From Bacteroidales bacterium (GTDB lineage Bacteria > Bacteroidota > Bacteroidia > Bacteroidales > F082): a stretch of DNA of 64,000 nt. This document shows positions 45,869 through 53,420 of this stretch, in pieces. The notes below the pieces were generated by a model that saw only the letters and a list, made by a program, of their open reading frames with translations, was not told the DNA's origin and searched no databases. The DNA lies in contig JANJUV010000002.1 of NCBI GenBank assembly GCA_024710405.1, forward strand, positions 62,001-126,000. Direction: 5' to 3'. A program made the position numbers and the translations under genes. Position 1 is the stretch's first letter; each line of letters opens with the position of its first letter.

Positions 45869-46432
45869 ATGACAGAGACTGATCTGATACAAGCATGCCT
45901 TCAGAAAAGCCGCCAGGCTCAATATAAACTCTACGAAACATATGCCGCAGCCATGATGGATGTTTGCAAACGCTATGCCCGTTGCCGCTGCGATGCTGAA
46001 GACATCCTTCAGGAAGGCTTTATTAAGGTGTTTCGTTATCTGGCCGATTTTCGAAATCAGGGTTCATTCGAAGGATGGATGCGCAGGATTATGGTTACTA
46101 CTGCATTTAATTATTATAAGAAAAAAAGAATTGTTTCAAATGAAACGGAGCTTCTGAAGATTCCGGATGCCGAAGTTTCAGAACAGGAAGTAATTGCAAA
46201 GTTGCTGCATGATGAACTGCTCAGCATTATCAGCGAACTTCCTAATGGTTACCGCAACGTGTTTAGCCTTAATACTGTTGAAGGCTACAGCCATAAAGAG
46301 ATCGGACAAATGCTGAATATATCCGAAAACACATCCAAATCACAGCTGACAAGAGCAAGGATCAGGCTTCAGGAAAAAGTAATCCGGCGTCATGCTACAG
46401 CTGACGCTTTCGGCATGCTGCAATCGGCTTAA
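45869..46432 (+). CDS. ECF-type RNA polymerase sigma-70 factor
   Basis: A 187-residue extracytoplasmic-function sigma factor. Region 2 includes LYETYAAAMMDVCKRYARCRCDAEDILQEGFIKVFRYLADFR with the DxEDxxQE-type core. The intervening FEGWMRRIMVTTAFNYYKKKR binds the -10-side DNA. Region 4 is LPNGYRNVFSLNTVEGYSHKEIGQMLNISENTSKSQLTRARIRLQEKV. No anti-sigma factor gene is adjacent on either side. In Bacteroidota, an orphan ECF factor of this kind (SigP) controls T9SS genes. The following genes (Omp28/T9SS cargo, outer-membrane protein) fit such a role, but this is inference. Confidence 0.93.
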   Translation: MTETDLIQACLQKSRQAQYKLYETYAAAMMDVCKRYARCRCDAEDILQEGFIKVFRYLADFRNQGSFEGWMRRIMVTTAFNYYKKKRIVSNETELLKIPDAEVSEQEVIAKLLHDELLSIISELPNGYRNVFSLNTVEGYSHKEIGQMLNISENTSKSQLTRARIRLQEKVIRRHATADAFGMLQSA

Positions 46433-46503
46433 ACATTCAAATGAATATATTTGCATACAATACAACATGTTTTAATCACAGTAATAATCAAAACACGCAT
46501 CCC

Positions 46504-48294
46504 ATGAAACATTTTACTTTTTTCGTTCTGTTTTCAACTTTTGTGTTGTTGACTCAGGCTCAGGAATACCTGAACCAAACCTTCACTGCTTCAACATGGC
46601 CACCCACAGGTTGGACGATTGATGCCCAGTCAAGTAACTGGTCGCGGTCGAATACGGCCAATGCAGGCGGTATTGCGGGTGAAGCCAGACTCACCTGGCA
46701 ACCTCAGTTTAATACAACAACAAGACTTGTTTCTCCAGCAATTGATCTTACTGGCGTCAGTGATCTGTCTCTCGAGTTCAACCACATGATTGACCACTAT
46801 GGAGGCCCTTACACTGTGGGCGCAGCCACCCGCTCAGGAAGTGGTTCATGGAATGTAATCTGGCAGATGACCGGAGCCGGAACACCCGCAACACAGGTAA
46901 TCCAGTTTGTGAACAATAACGACGTGGGCGCCGCAAACTTTCAGTTCTGTTTCTTTTTCACCGGAAATTCCTACAACATTAACGACTGGTATATTGATAA
47001 TGTCCGGCTTTTTACACCTGAAACTCATGATGCAGCTGTGATGTCTATTGGAGGTGGCACTTATTACAACCCTAATGACAGCTACTCAGCATCAGCCGTT
47101 GTCAGAAATGCAGGTCTTAACATTGAAACCTTCGACGTAACCCTTGAAATATCAAACCTTGAAGGCGAAGTTTTATTTACAGAAACACAAACTGTTACCA
47201 ACCTTGGAATTGGCAATACCGAGCAGATCAACTTTGATCCCTACATTTTGGCCAATGCAAACGAAGCTTATGATGTAACAGTGTTTGTCAGCCTCGATAC
47301 CGATACGAACGATTCAAATGATCAACGTACAAAATACGTTTACACATACACAAGCCCTAAAGATCAGGTAGTTCTTGAGATTGGTACCGGCACCTGGTGT
47401 GTCTATTGTCCCGGTGCAGCAATGGGAGCTCATGATCTAATTGAAAACGGACACAATGTTTCGGTGATTAAATATCATTCTGGTGACAGCTACGAGATCC
47501 CGGCATCTGCCAGCAGGGTGTCCTATTATGGAATTGCCGGATTTCCGACTTCAGTATTTGATGGCGTTGAATCCATTGTGGGCGGTAGCGCAGACCAATC
47601 GCTTTATCCTTCCTATGTGCCTATTGTTGAAGCCAGAAACGAGATACGTACAGCTTTTGACATGGAGTTTTTTGTACCAGTCCAAAACGAACAGTCCTTC
47701 ATTGTAGTGGCCGGGATCGAAAAATTGGGGCCTGCGCTGCAGACCAACCTGAGACTGCATTTCGTTATCACAGAAAGCAATATACCCCAAAACTGGTTCA
47801 ACCAGACTGAAGTGGACAACGTTCTCAGACTAATGCTTCCCAATGCCGAAGGTGTTGCGCTTGATATGAGCGAGACGAATTATCATGACGAAGTTTATGA
47901 ATTCACACTACAACCCAACTGGGTACTCGACAATATGGAAGCCATCATTTTCATTCAGGACAATGACACTAAAGAAATTCTGAACAGCACCAAACGTAAT
48001 CTGAATGAGTTAACATCAGTTAACTCCATTCAGACCGAAAATGATGAAATTCGTGTTTATCCGAACCCGGTAACAGATGAATCAATCATTACTTTTAATC
48101 TCTCTTCAGGTGAGCAGGCCGACATACGAATACTTGACATAAGTGGCAGAACAATCACCTTGCTCAATACAACAAACACCACAAGTGGAATCAATCAGGC
48201 AGCCATTAATAGCAAAGATTACACTCCCGGGCTGTATTTTGTTCAATTGAGCAGCAATAAAAAGTTGATTACGAAAAAGCTTGTCATAAGATAA
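46504..48294 (+). CDS. Omp28-related T9SS-secreted protein with C-terminal sorting domain
   Basis: A 596-residue exported protein. I start at the ATG at 46504, which gives a normal signal peptide (KHFTFFVLFSTFVLLTQAQ). An N-terminal choice-of-anchor/MAM-like jelly-roll domain (about 20-175; FTASTWPPTGWTIDAQSSNW, WYIDNVRLF) comes first. A CARDB-like strand domain follows, then an Omp28 domain with a thioredoxin-like CVYC site (Cys299, Cys302) in GTWCVYCPGAAMGAHDL. The last 80 residues are a type A T9SS sorting domain (IRVYPNPVTDESIITF, YTPGLYFVQLSSNKKLITKKLVI). The CxxC could be redox active outside the cell. Confidence 0.88.
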   Translation: MKHFTFFVLFSTFVLLTQAQEYLNQTFTASTWPPTGWTIDAQSSNWSRSNTANAGGIAGEARLTWQPQFNTTTRLVSPAIDLTGVSDLSLEFNHMIDHYGGPYTVGAATRSGSGSWNVIWQMTGAGTPATQVIQFVNNNDVGAANFQFCFFFTGNSYNINDWYIDNVRLFTPETHDAAVMSIGGGTYYNPNDSYSASAVVRNAGLNIETFDVTLEISNLEGEVLFTETQTVTNLGIGNTEQINFDPYILANANEAYDVTVFVSLDTDTNDSNDQRTKYVYTYTSPKDQVVLEIGTGTWCVYCPGAAMGAHDLIENGHNVSVIKYHSGDSYEIPASASRVSYYGIAGFPTSVFDGVESIVGGSADQSLYPSYVPIVEARNEIRTAFDMEFFVPVQNEQSFIVVAGIEKLGPALQTNLRLHFVITESNIPQNWFNQTEVDNVLRLMLPNAEGVALDMSETNYHDEVYEFTLQPNWVLDNMEAIIFIQDNDTKEILNSTKRNLNELTSVNSIQTENDEIRVYPNPVTDESIITFNLSSGEQADIRILDISGRTITLLNTTNTTSGINQAAINSKDYTPGLYFVQLSSNKKLITKKLVIR

Positions 48295-48326
48295 ACTATT
48301 GGTTTACAACTAAATTTTAAATTCTG

Positions 48327-48357
48327 GAGGATGCTGAAAAGTATCCTCTTTTTTTTT
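48327..48357 (+). terminator. Rho-independent terminator of the Omp28-like gene
   Basis: Stem GAGGATGCT / AGTATCCTC (one G-U) closing a GAAA tetraloop, followed by nine T, about 32 bases after the stop. Confidence 0.9.
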
Positions 48358-48425
48358 GATTTTAAAAATAATTATTTTATTTTTATGGCGTAATTTTTCC
48401 AATATAAACCAATAAAGCAAAACAC

Positions 48426-49040
48426 ATGAAAATCAGACAAAACGTCGCTTTATGCCTGATGGCTTTAATGATTACAAGCATTGTAGTAATCGCCGGGCAA
48501 GCAAATGCGCAATCCATGGCATCAGTTGAAAACATCGATTTCCGCAAAAGTGCATACCTTGGTTTCGGAACCGGTCTCAACAGCTATACAGGGCTATTGG
48601 GAGTTAGACTTGAAGTGCCCCTTACCGACAGATTTCATATTTTTGGTTCAGCCGGACTGGGATCGTGGGGATACAAAATAGGAGGAGGAATATCCTATAA
48701 CCTCAGAAAATCACTTTACGGACCAGCACTGAGTATTGGGTATACTTCAGCAACCGGCCTTTCCGATTTTGAAACCTCACTTGAAACTACTGCTAACGAG
48801 ATGGAAACGGTTACACTTGACCTGAAGCCGGTTGGCAATATGGTGATTATGTATTCCTACCAGTGGAAAGTCGGAAAAGCCAATAAAATAAGTCTGGGTG
48901 GAGGTTATGCCGCATCTTTTGAATCCAACACCTATGATGTCATATCGAACCACACACTTTCCTCAACTTCACAACAGGTCATGAAAATGATGGCTCCGGG
49001 CGGTCTTGTGGTTTCAGCTACTTTTGTTTTCGGCATGTAA
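48426..49040 (+). CDS. Small outer-membrane beta-barrel protein
   Basis: A 204-residue protein with a signal peptide (LCLMALMITSIVVIAGQANAQ). The mature part alternates hydrophobic and polar residues in strands (SAYLGFGTGLNSYTGLLGVRLEVPL, FHIFGSAGLGSWGYKIGGGISYNL, LKPVGNMVIMYSYQWKVG) and ends in the typical outer-membrane strand GGLVVSATFVFGM with a C-terminal hydrophobic residue. An eight-stranded barrel of the OmpW/OmpA-barrel size class is likely. No peptidoglycan-binding part. Function unknown. It has no neighbour in the same transcript other than the S37-type peptidase 62 bases downstream. Confidence 0.75.
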   Translation: MKIRQNVALCLMALMITSIVVIAGQANAQSMASVENIDFRKSAYLGFGTGLNSYTGLLGVRLEVPLTDRFHIFGSAGLGSWGYKIGGGISYNLRKSLYGPALSIGYTSATGLSDFETSLETTANEMETVTLDLKPVGNMVIMYSYQWKVGKANKISLGGGYAASFESNTYDVISNHTLSSTSQQVMKMMAPGGLVVSATFVFGM

Positions 49041-49102
49041 AACAACCGTTTCTTGCATGCAAAATGGTAAATTCGTGCTCTGTTTCCAAAAGCTACCAAA
49101 GC

Positions 49103-50410
49103 ATGAAGGCTAAAATTCGTTTGTTTATACTGGCGGTTTTCTTCGGAAGTTACCCATGCCTGCTTCCGGCACAATCCCTGTTCGATATGTTACGTTATCT
49201 GCCTGGGGTTGAAAACGTCAGGCAATTGCATCCGTCAGATTCAAATTATCGCACATTTGAAATAATGCTTAGTCAGCCTGTTGATCACGCCCAGCCTGAA
49301 GGTATAACTTTTAGTCAACGACTGATTCTGCGACATCGAGGATTCGACCATCCTATGGTATTTGTAACCGAAGGATATGCTGCAGAGTATGCTTTATCCG
49401 AGAATTATACCGAAGAGATTGCGCTTGCACTGAATGCAAATATTCTTGTGGCTGAGCACCGGTTTTTTGGCAAGAGTGTTCCTCAAGGCCAACCGTGGGA
49501 GTCGCTTCATTTGCGCAATGTGACCGCAGACCTGCATGCGGTTCGTGTGCTTTTCAGAAATATTTATCCCGGCTCATGGGTCAGCACCGGCATCAGCAAA
49601 GGCGGACAAACAACGTTGTATTACAAATTTTTCTATCCCGATGACGTGGCTGCCTCAGTGGCTTATGTGGCTCCATTGAATTTCAGTGATACCGACAAAA
49701 GATTTTTTAAATTTCAGGACACAGTAGCCAAAGGACAATGCCGCCAGAAACTGATCAGCCTACAAGCCGAGCTTCTAAGAAACAGGAAGCCATATCTGCG
49801 CATGTTTGCTGATTCGACCAGTAAATTTGGTCTTCGATTCAAAATGGTTGGCGGACTTGAAACAGCCTATGAGTATAATGTTCTTGAGTTCGGATTTGCT
49901 TATTGGCAGTGGTATCCGATGAAATGTGATGCATTACCGAGTGATTTTTCCGACACACTGGCTGTTTTCCGTGCTTTTGTAGCCGCTGCCGGCTATGACT
50001 TTTTTGCCGATCAGTCCATCGAGGCATTTCAACCCTTCTTTTATCAGGCACTCACCGAGATGGGCATGTACACCTACAACACCAAACCCTTCAAAAAATG
50101 GCTGAAATTTGTGGACAAACCCGGTTTCAGGCATACCTTACCGGAAGGAACTGAAGCTGTTTATCAACGAAAATTAAATAAGAAAGTAAGCAAATGGTTG
50201 AAAAATGAAGCAAGGAACATGATTTTCGTTTATGGGGCATTTGATGCATGGTCTTCCTCTGCCATCGATCCCGGCCGCAACCCCAACATCTATAAATTAA
50301 TGCTTTACGAAGGTTCACATGCTACCAGGCTGGCAGATTTTGACGAAAAAACCATAATCAAAACTATACATTTGTTGCGAGATTGGATAAATATGTCGGA
50401 AAACCAATAA
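49103..50410 (+). CDS. Secreted S28/S37-type serine peptidase
   Basis: A 435-residue alpha/beta-hydrolase peptidase. The ATG at 49103 gives a signal peptide (KIRLFILAVFFGSYPCLLPAQ). The nucleophile Ser165 is in TGISKGGQT; a conserved acid is in VYGAFDAWSSSAIDP and the catalytic His in YEGSHATRL. The N-terminal AEHRFFGKSVPQG is shared by the S28 (prolyl carboxypeptidase) and S37 (PS-10) families. The S37 assignment fits the sequence GISKGGQTTLYYKFFYPDDVAASVAYVAP better. It would remove dipeptides or tripeptides from peptides in the periplasm or outside. Confidence 0.88.
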   Translation: MKAKIRLFILAVFFGSYPCLLPAQSLFDMLRYLPGVENVRQLHPSDSNYRTFEIMLSQPVDHAQPEGITFSQRLILRHRGFDHPMVFVTEGYAAEYALSENYTEEIALALNANILVAEHRFFGKSVPQGQPWESLHLRNVTADLHAVRVLFRNIYPGSWVSTGISKGGQTTLYYKFFYPDDVAASVAYVAPLNFSDTDKRFFKFQDTVAKGQCRQKLISLQAELLRNRKPYLRMFADSTSKFGLRFKMVGGLETAYEYNVLEFGFAYWQWYPMKCDALPSDFSDTLAVFRAFVAAAGYDFFADQSIEAFQPFFYQALTEMGMYTYNTKPFKKWLKFVDKPGFRHTLPEGTEAVYQRKLNKKVSKWLKNEARNMIFVYGAFDAWSSSAIDPGRNPNIYKLMLYEGSHATRLADFDEKTIIKTIHLLRDWINMSENQ

Positions 50411-50463
50411 ACTGGTTGTAAAATACGGCAAAAAAATATCACTCAAAAATATTAATTGTTTTG

Positions 50464-51609
50464 CTAAAAGGTTTTATATACAACAAGTTTACCCTGTTTT
50501 ATCAAATGATCTCCGATAGCTTTAATGATTTTTTTCCGGGGATATAGCCCTTGTTGCCGGAACTCGATGGCATCTTCACCGATATTTTCGGCACTTCCAA
50601 GCCAGATATTAACTCTATCGGCCATTTTGAGGTGGTTGGCCAGGTCAGAGGCAGGATCATCAGGCCTGTATTTCTCGAATGGCTCGTCGAGCAAATGAAA
50701 AGCCTGATTAAGTGTAACCATACCTTCAGTTACTAATTCGAATCCTTCAAGAAAATAGCTTGGAGGAGTGATCGGGCTTTCAGAAGCCGCAATCACCATT
50801 TTGTCATTTCTCAAACGGGCGACCATTTTCGCTGTTGAACCACCAGCGATGATATGAATACCAGGATTTCTGACGAAATCTGCAACAAACTCCTGATCTT
50901 TGGCACGATCGATAGGGGGACCACTTAGCAGGTTCACAACAACACCTTTTCGGTTGTGTGCCAACATAACTGTAATGTCATCTCCTTTTCCCGGAGACCA
51001 AAGTTGTTTTGCCTGTTGATGCACTCTGTCGGCCAGTTTTTGTCCTTCTAGCCTGTCAACCGGTAGCATGGATTGTACAAACCGTCGGACTCCGCCTACT
51101 TCCCAGCCTTCTGCAAAATGCTTTCCGATTCCTGCCTGTGTTACTCCGTCAGAAAAAAGCAACAGAGCTTCGTCTTTGTCAACTTTACACACAGCTTCTC
51201 TGACAACTGCCCTATTTCGCGTATAGATTCTGTAATCAGGCATTTGCGTATTCGAAGTTGTAATAATAAAAGGAGTTGGTGTTTCGTAGCACAAAATGGA
51301 GGCTTGTCCGTTACTGAGAAGGCGCGCCAACGTAAAAACTGCAAATGGTTCAGCTGTTCCCCAGGCGCGATCCATGGTGGCTGCCACTGCATCGAAAGCT
51401 TCGCGCAGACTGCTACCCGCCCTGATGTGTCCGGTGAGCCTTGCTACACACATTGTGGCAGCAATATGGGCTTTGATACCCGAGCCCAGTCCGTCTGCAA
51501 GGACGATGGTTGTTGACAGGTGGTCGCGATGCACCCCCCAGGCATCTCCGCAGGGATCACCATGTTTTTTGGCACTTTGCTCCGCAAACAAGTCCGTGTG
51601 TATATACAT
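50464..51609 (-). CDS. SpoIIE/PP2C-type phosphatase with unknown C-terminal domain, hydrogenase-linked
   Basis: A 381-residue protein started at the ATG at 51609, 8 bases after the sensory hydrogenase gene. Residues about 1-218 are a SpoIIE/PP2C serine phosphatase: the metal motif DGLGSGIKA (Asp39-Gly40), LLLFSDGVTQAG (Asp154) and KGDDITVML (Asp210, Asp211) are all intact, so it should be active with Mn or Mg. Residues about 220-381 form a separate domain I do not recognise (IIAGGSTAKMVARL... YPRKKIIKAIGDHLIKQGKLVVYKTF). Phosphatases of this kind beside PAS-type [FeFe]-hydrogenases are known from other anaerobes and are expected to relay the H2 signal. No kinase or anti-sigma partner lies in the window. 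Confidence 0.85.
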   Translation of the reverse strand: MYIHTDLFAEQSAKKHGDPCGDAWGVHRDHLSTTIVLADGLGSGIKAHIAATMCVARLTGHIRAGSSLREAFDAVAATMDRAWGTAEPFAVFTLARLLSNGQASILCYETPTPFIITTSNTQMPDYRIYTRNRAVVREAVCKVDKDEALLLFSDGVTQAGIGKHFAEGWEVGGVRRFVQSMLPVDRLEGQKLADRVHQQAKQLWSPGKGDDITVMLAHNRKGVVVNLLSGPPIDRAKDQEFVADFVRNPGIHIIAGGSTAKMVARLRNDKMVIAASESPITPPSYFLEGFELVTEGMVTLNQAFHLLDEPFEKYRPDDPASDLANHLKMADRVNIWLGSAENIGEDAIEFRQQGLYPRKKIIKAIGDHLIKQGKLVVYKTF

Positions 51610-51616
51610 CGACTGA

Positions 51617-53335
51617 TTACTTTCCGATTGCCTCAACAAGTTTTTTCAACAACAACTCACCTTTTGCCGTGTGGTCGCCGAGAAAACGTGCCATTTCCTG
51701 CGCAAGCCCGATCTGGTGGTCAACAAGCTCCTGTGCACTCAAAAGTGTTTCCGATTTCAATTCATCAAGTTTCTCTTTGCTCATCTGACGGTCAGTGATA
51801 TCAATAAAAACTCCCGCGAACTGCCTCTCCTCAGGTAATTTGTATGCTACAACATGGCAAATAAGGTTGTATGACGAGAAACGCAACACCCCTTTTTTGA
51901 CATCATCGTTACCACCTGACAGTTTCTCAAAATAGTCGGGATCGATGAGGTAGCTTATTTTACGGCCTATTAGGGCATCGGAGCAGCAAAACATCCTTTT
52001 AAATGCAGGATTCATATGCAGTATGGTCAGATCATCACTCAGCAAAACGATGCCATTCGGGTCGCGGGCAATTATAGTCTCGTAACGGTTCTCGGCCATA
52101 CGGCGCATAAATGGCATACACATCTGCAGTTCAGCCAGTCCGTCGAGAACAGCTATGGCTTTATGGCGACAACTTGTATAGCCGCAAGCGGTACAATTAA
52201 GCTCGTCCTGAATACTGTGCTTGCCTGTCTTCTGCATCACTTCTCTGATCTGATCCTCCGAATAATTGCTGCAAACCTGGTGGCTTACAATTGTGTCAAA
52301 TCCTGTAAATGAGAAACTGAGTTTCTTTTGCTGTATCGATCCAGGAGTTTTATTGCTGTATGCGAGAACGCTACGTCGTCCTTTTACAAAATTGCCTTTG
52401 TTGCTGAATGAAGGACCGGCTATACAACCATTCTTACAAAACAATGGTTCGAGGATAACAGGGTCATCCGATTCTGTCATGCTGTCCAATGCCAGACTAA
52501 CTTCGCGGTAACCGCTGACAGCAAGAGTTTGTGAGCTGAGCAGGGTATCATCAAGGCCGGCAGTACGCAACAGCCCTCCTTCCAACGGAAACAGTCTGGC
52601 ATCGCCACATACAGCATCATCGAAATTACTTTCCTCGCAATTTCTCAGGTCGATTTCTTTTATGCGGAACAGTTCGATCAGTTCTTCAAAAGTGAGCACC
52701 GCATCAATTTCGCCATATGCTGACTTCCATGATGCCTCATCTTTTTTGGCCACACAGGGTCCGACAAATACAACTTTGGTTTCGTGATTATTCTTCTTTA
52801 TCTGCATGGCATGAAAACGCATAGGTGAGGCCACCGGGACCAGCTTCTCAGCCAATTCGGGCTTTTGGTGAAGCACATAGTTTACGACGGCCGGACAAGC
52901 AGTACAGATGTGGTGTTTAGCAGGATAGGATTGCACATGCTCAAGTGTGGCCTGTGCTGAATGCCATGCGCCAACAGCCGTTTCTCCCACAAAGCGAAAT
53001 CCTGCGAGGCGCAGTGCCGATGGAATCCGGCGGACAGACCATTCTTCAAAATAACTTACAAATGAAGGAGCCATGCTCACCGAAACATGCCCATCTGAAG
53101 CCAACAATTCAAGAACCAATCCCAACTCCGATCTGTACTCTTTGGCATGTTGCGGACAGTTCACAATGCATGTGCCACAGGCAATGCAGCGATCGGGTAA
53201 CACCTGAGCCTGACCATCCTTCATTTTTATTGCCCCGGCAGGACACACCCTCACGCAGCGATAACAATCGCGACATCTTGCCCTCTGGGTGAACACAACA
53301 GGCTGACGCAGTTTTTGTTGAACGGCATTCTTCAT
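51617..53335 (-). CDS. Sensory-type [FeFe]-hydrogenase with PAS domain
   Basis: A 572-residue cytoplasmic protein. Domains: two [4Fe-4S] ferredoxin motifs (Cys21, 24, 27, 31 and Cys50, 53, 56, 60), and an H-cluster domain (about 70-340). An additional FeS motif (Cys381, 384, 389; CTACGYTSC) is followed by a PAS domain (about 415-515) and a C-terminal helix. H-cluster motifs are degenerate. P1 reads CTACP (144-148), so the proton-transfer Cys is Ala146 while the cluster ligand Cys147 stays. P2 is GPCVAKKDE (Cys194) and P3 LFCKNGC (Cys300, Cys304). The Cys-to-Ala change and the PAS domain are hallmarks of the HydS-type, group C hydrogenases, proposed to sense H2. It follows hydA by 85 bases in the hydrogenase operon. 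Confidence 0.9.
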   Translation of the reverse strand: MKNAVQQKLRQPVVFTQRARCRDCYRCVRVCPAGAIKMKDGQAQVLPDRCIACGTCIVNCPQHAKEYRSELGLVLELLASDGHVSVSMAPSFVSYFEEWSVRRIPSALRLAGFRFVGETAVGAWHSAQATLEHVQSYPAKHHICTACPAVVNYVLHQKPELAEKLVPVASPMRFHAMQIKKNNHETKVVFVGPCVAKKDEASWKSAYGEIDAVLTFEELIELFRIKEIDLRNCEESNFDDAVCGDARLFPLEGGLLRTAGLDDTLLSSQTLAVSGYREVSLALDSMTESDDPVILEPLFCKNGCIAGPSFSNKGNFVKGRRSVLAYSNKTPGSIQQKKLSFSFTGFDTIVSHQVCSNYSEDQIREVMQKTGKHSIQDELNCTACGYTSCRHKAIAVLDGLAELQMCMPFMRRMAENRYETIIARDPNGIVLLSDDLTILHMNPAFKRMFCCSDALIGRKISYLIDPDYFEKLSGGNDDVKKGVLRFSSYNLICHVVAYKLPEERQFAGVFIDITDRQMSKEKLDELKSETLLSAQELVDHQIGLAQEMARFLGDHTAKGELLLKKLVEAIGK

Positions 53336-53420
53336 GTGACAGTTTTTACATTAAGTTTCACTCAATAAACATCAGTAAACAATCCACTGATGGACCCTAA
53401 ATATATATTTTCCAGTTTCA

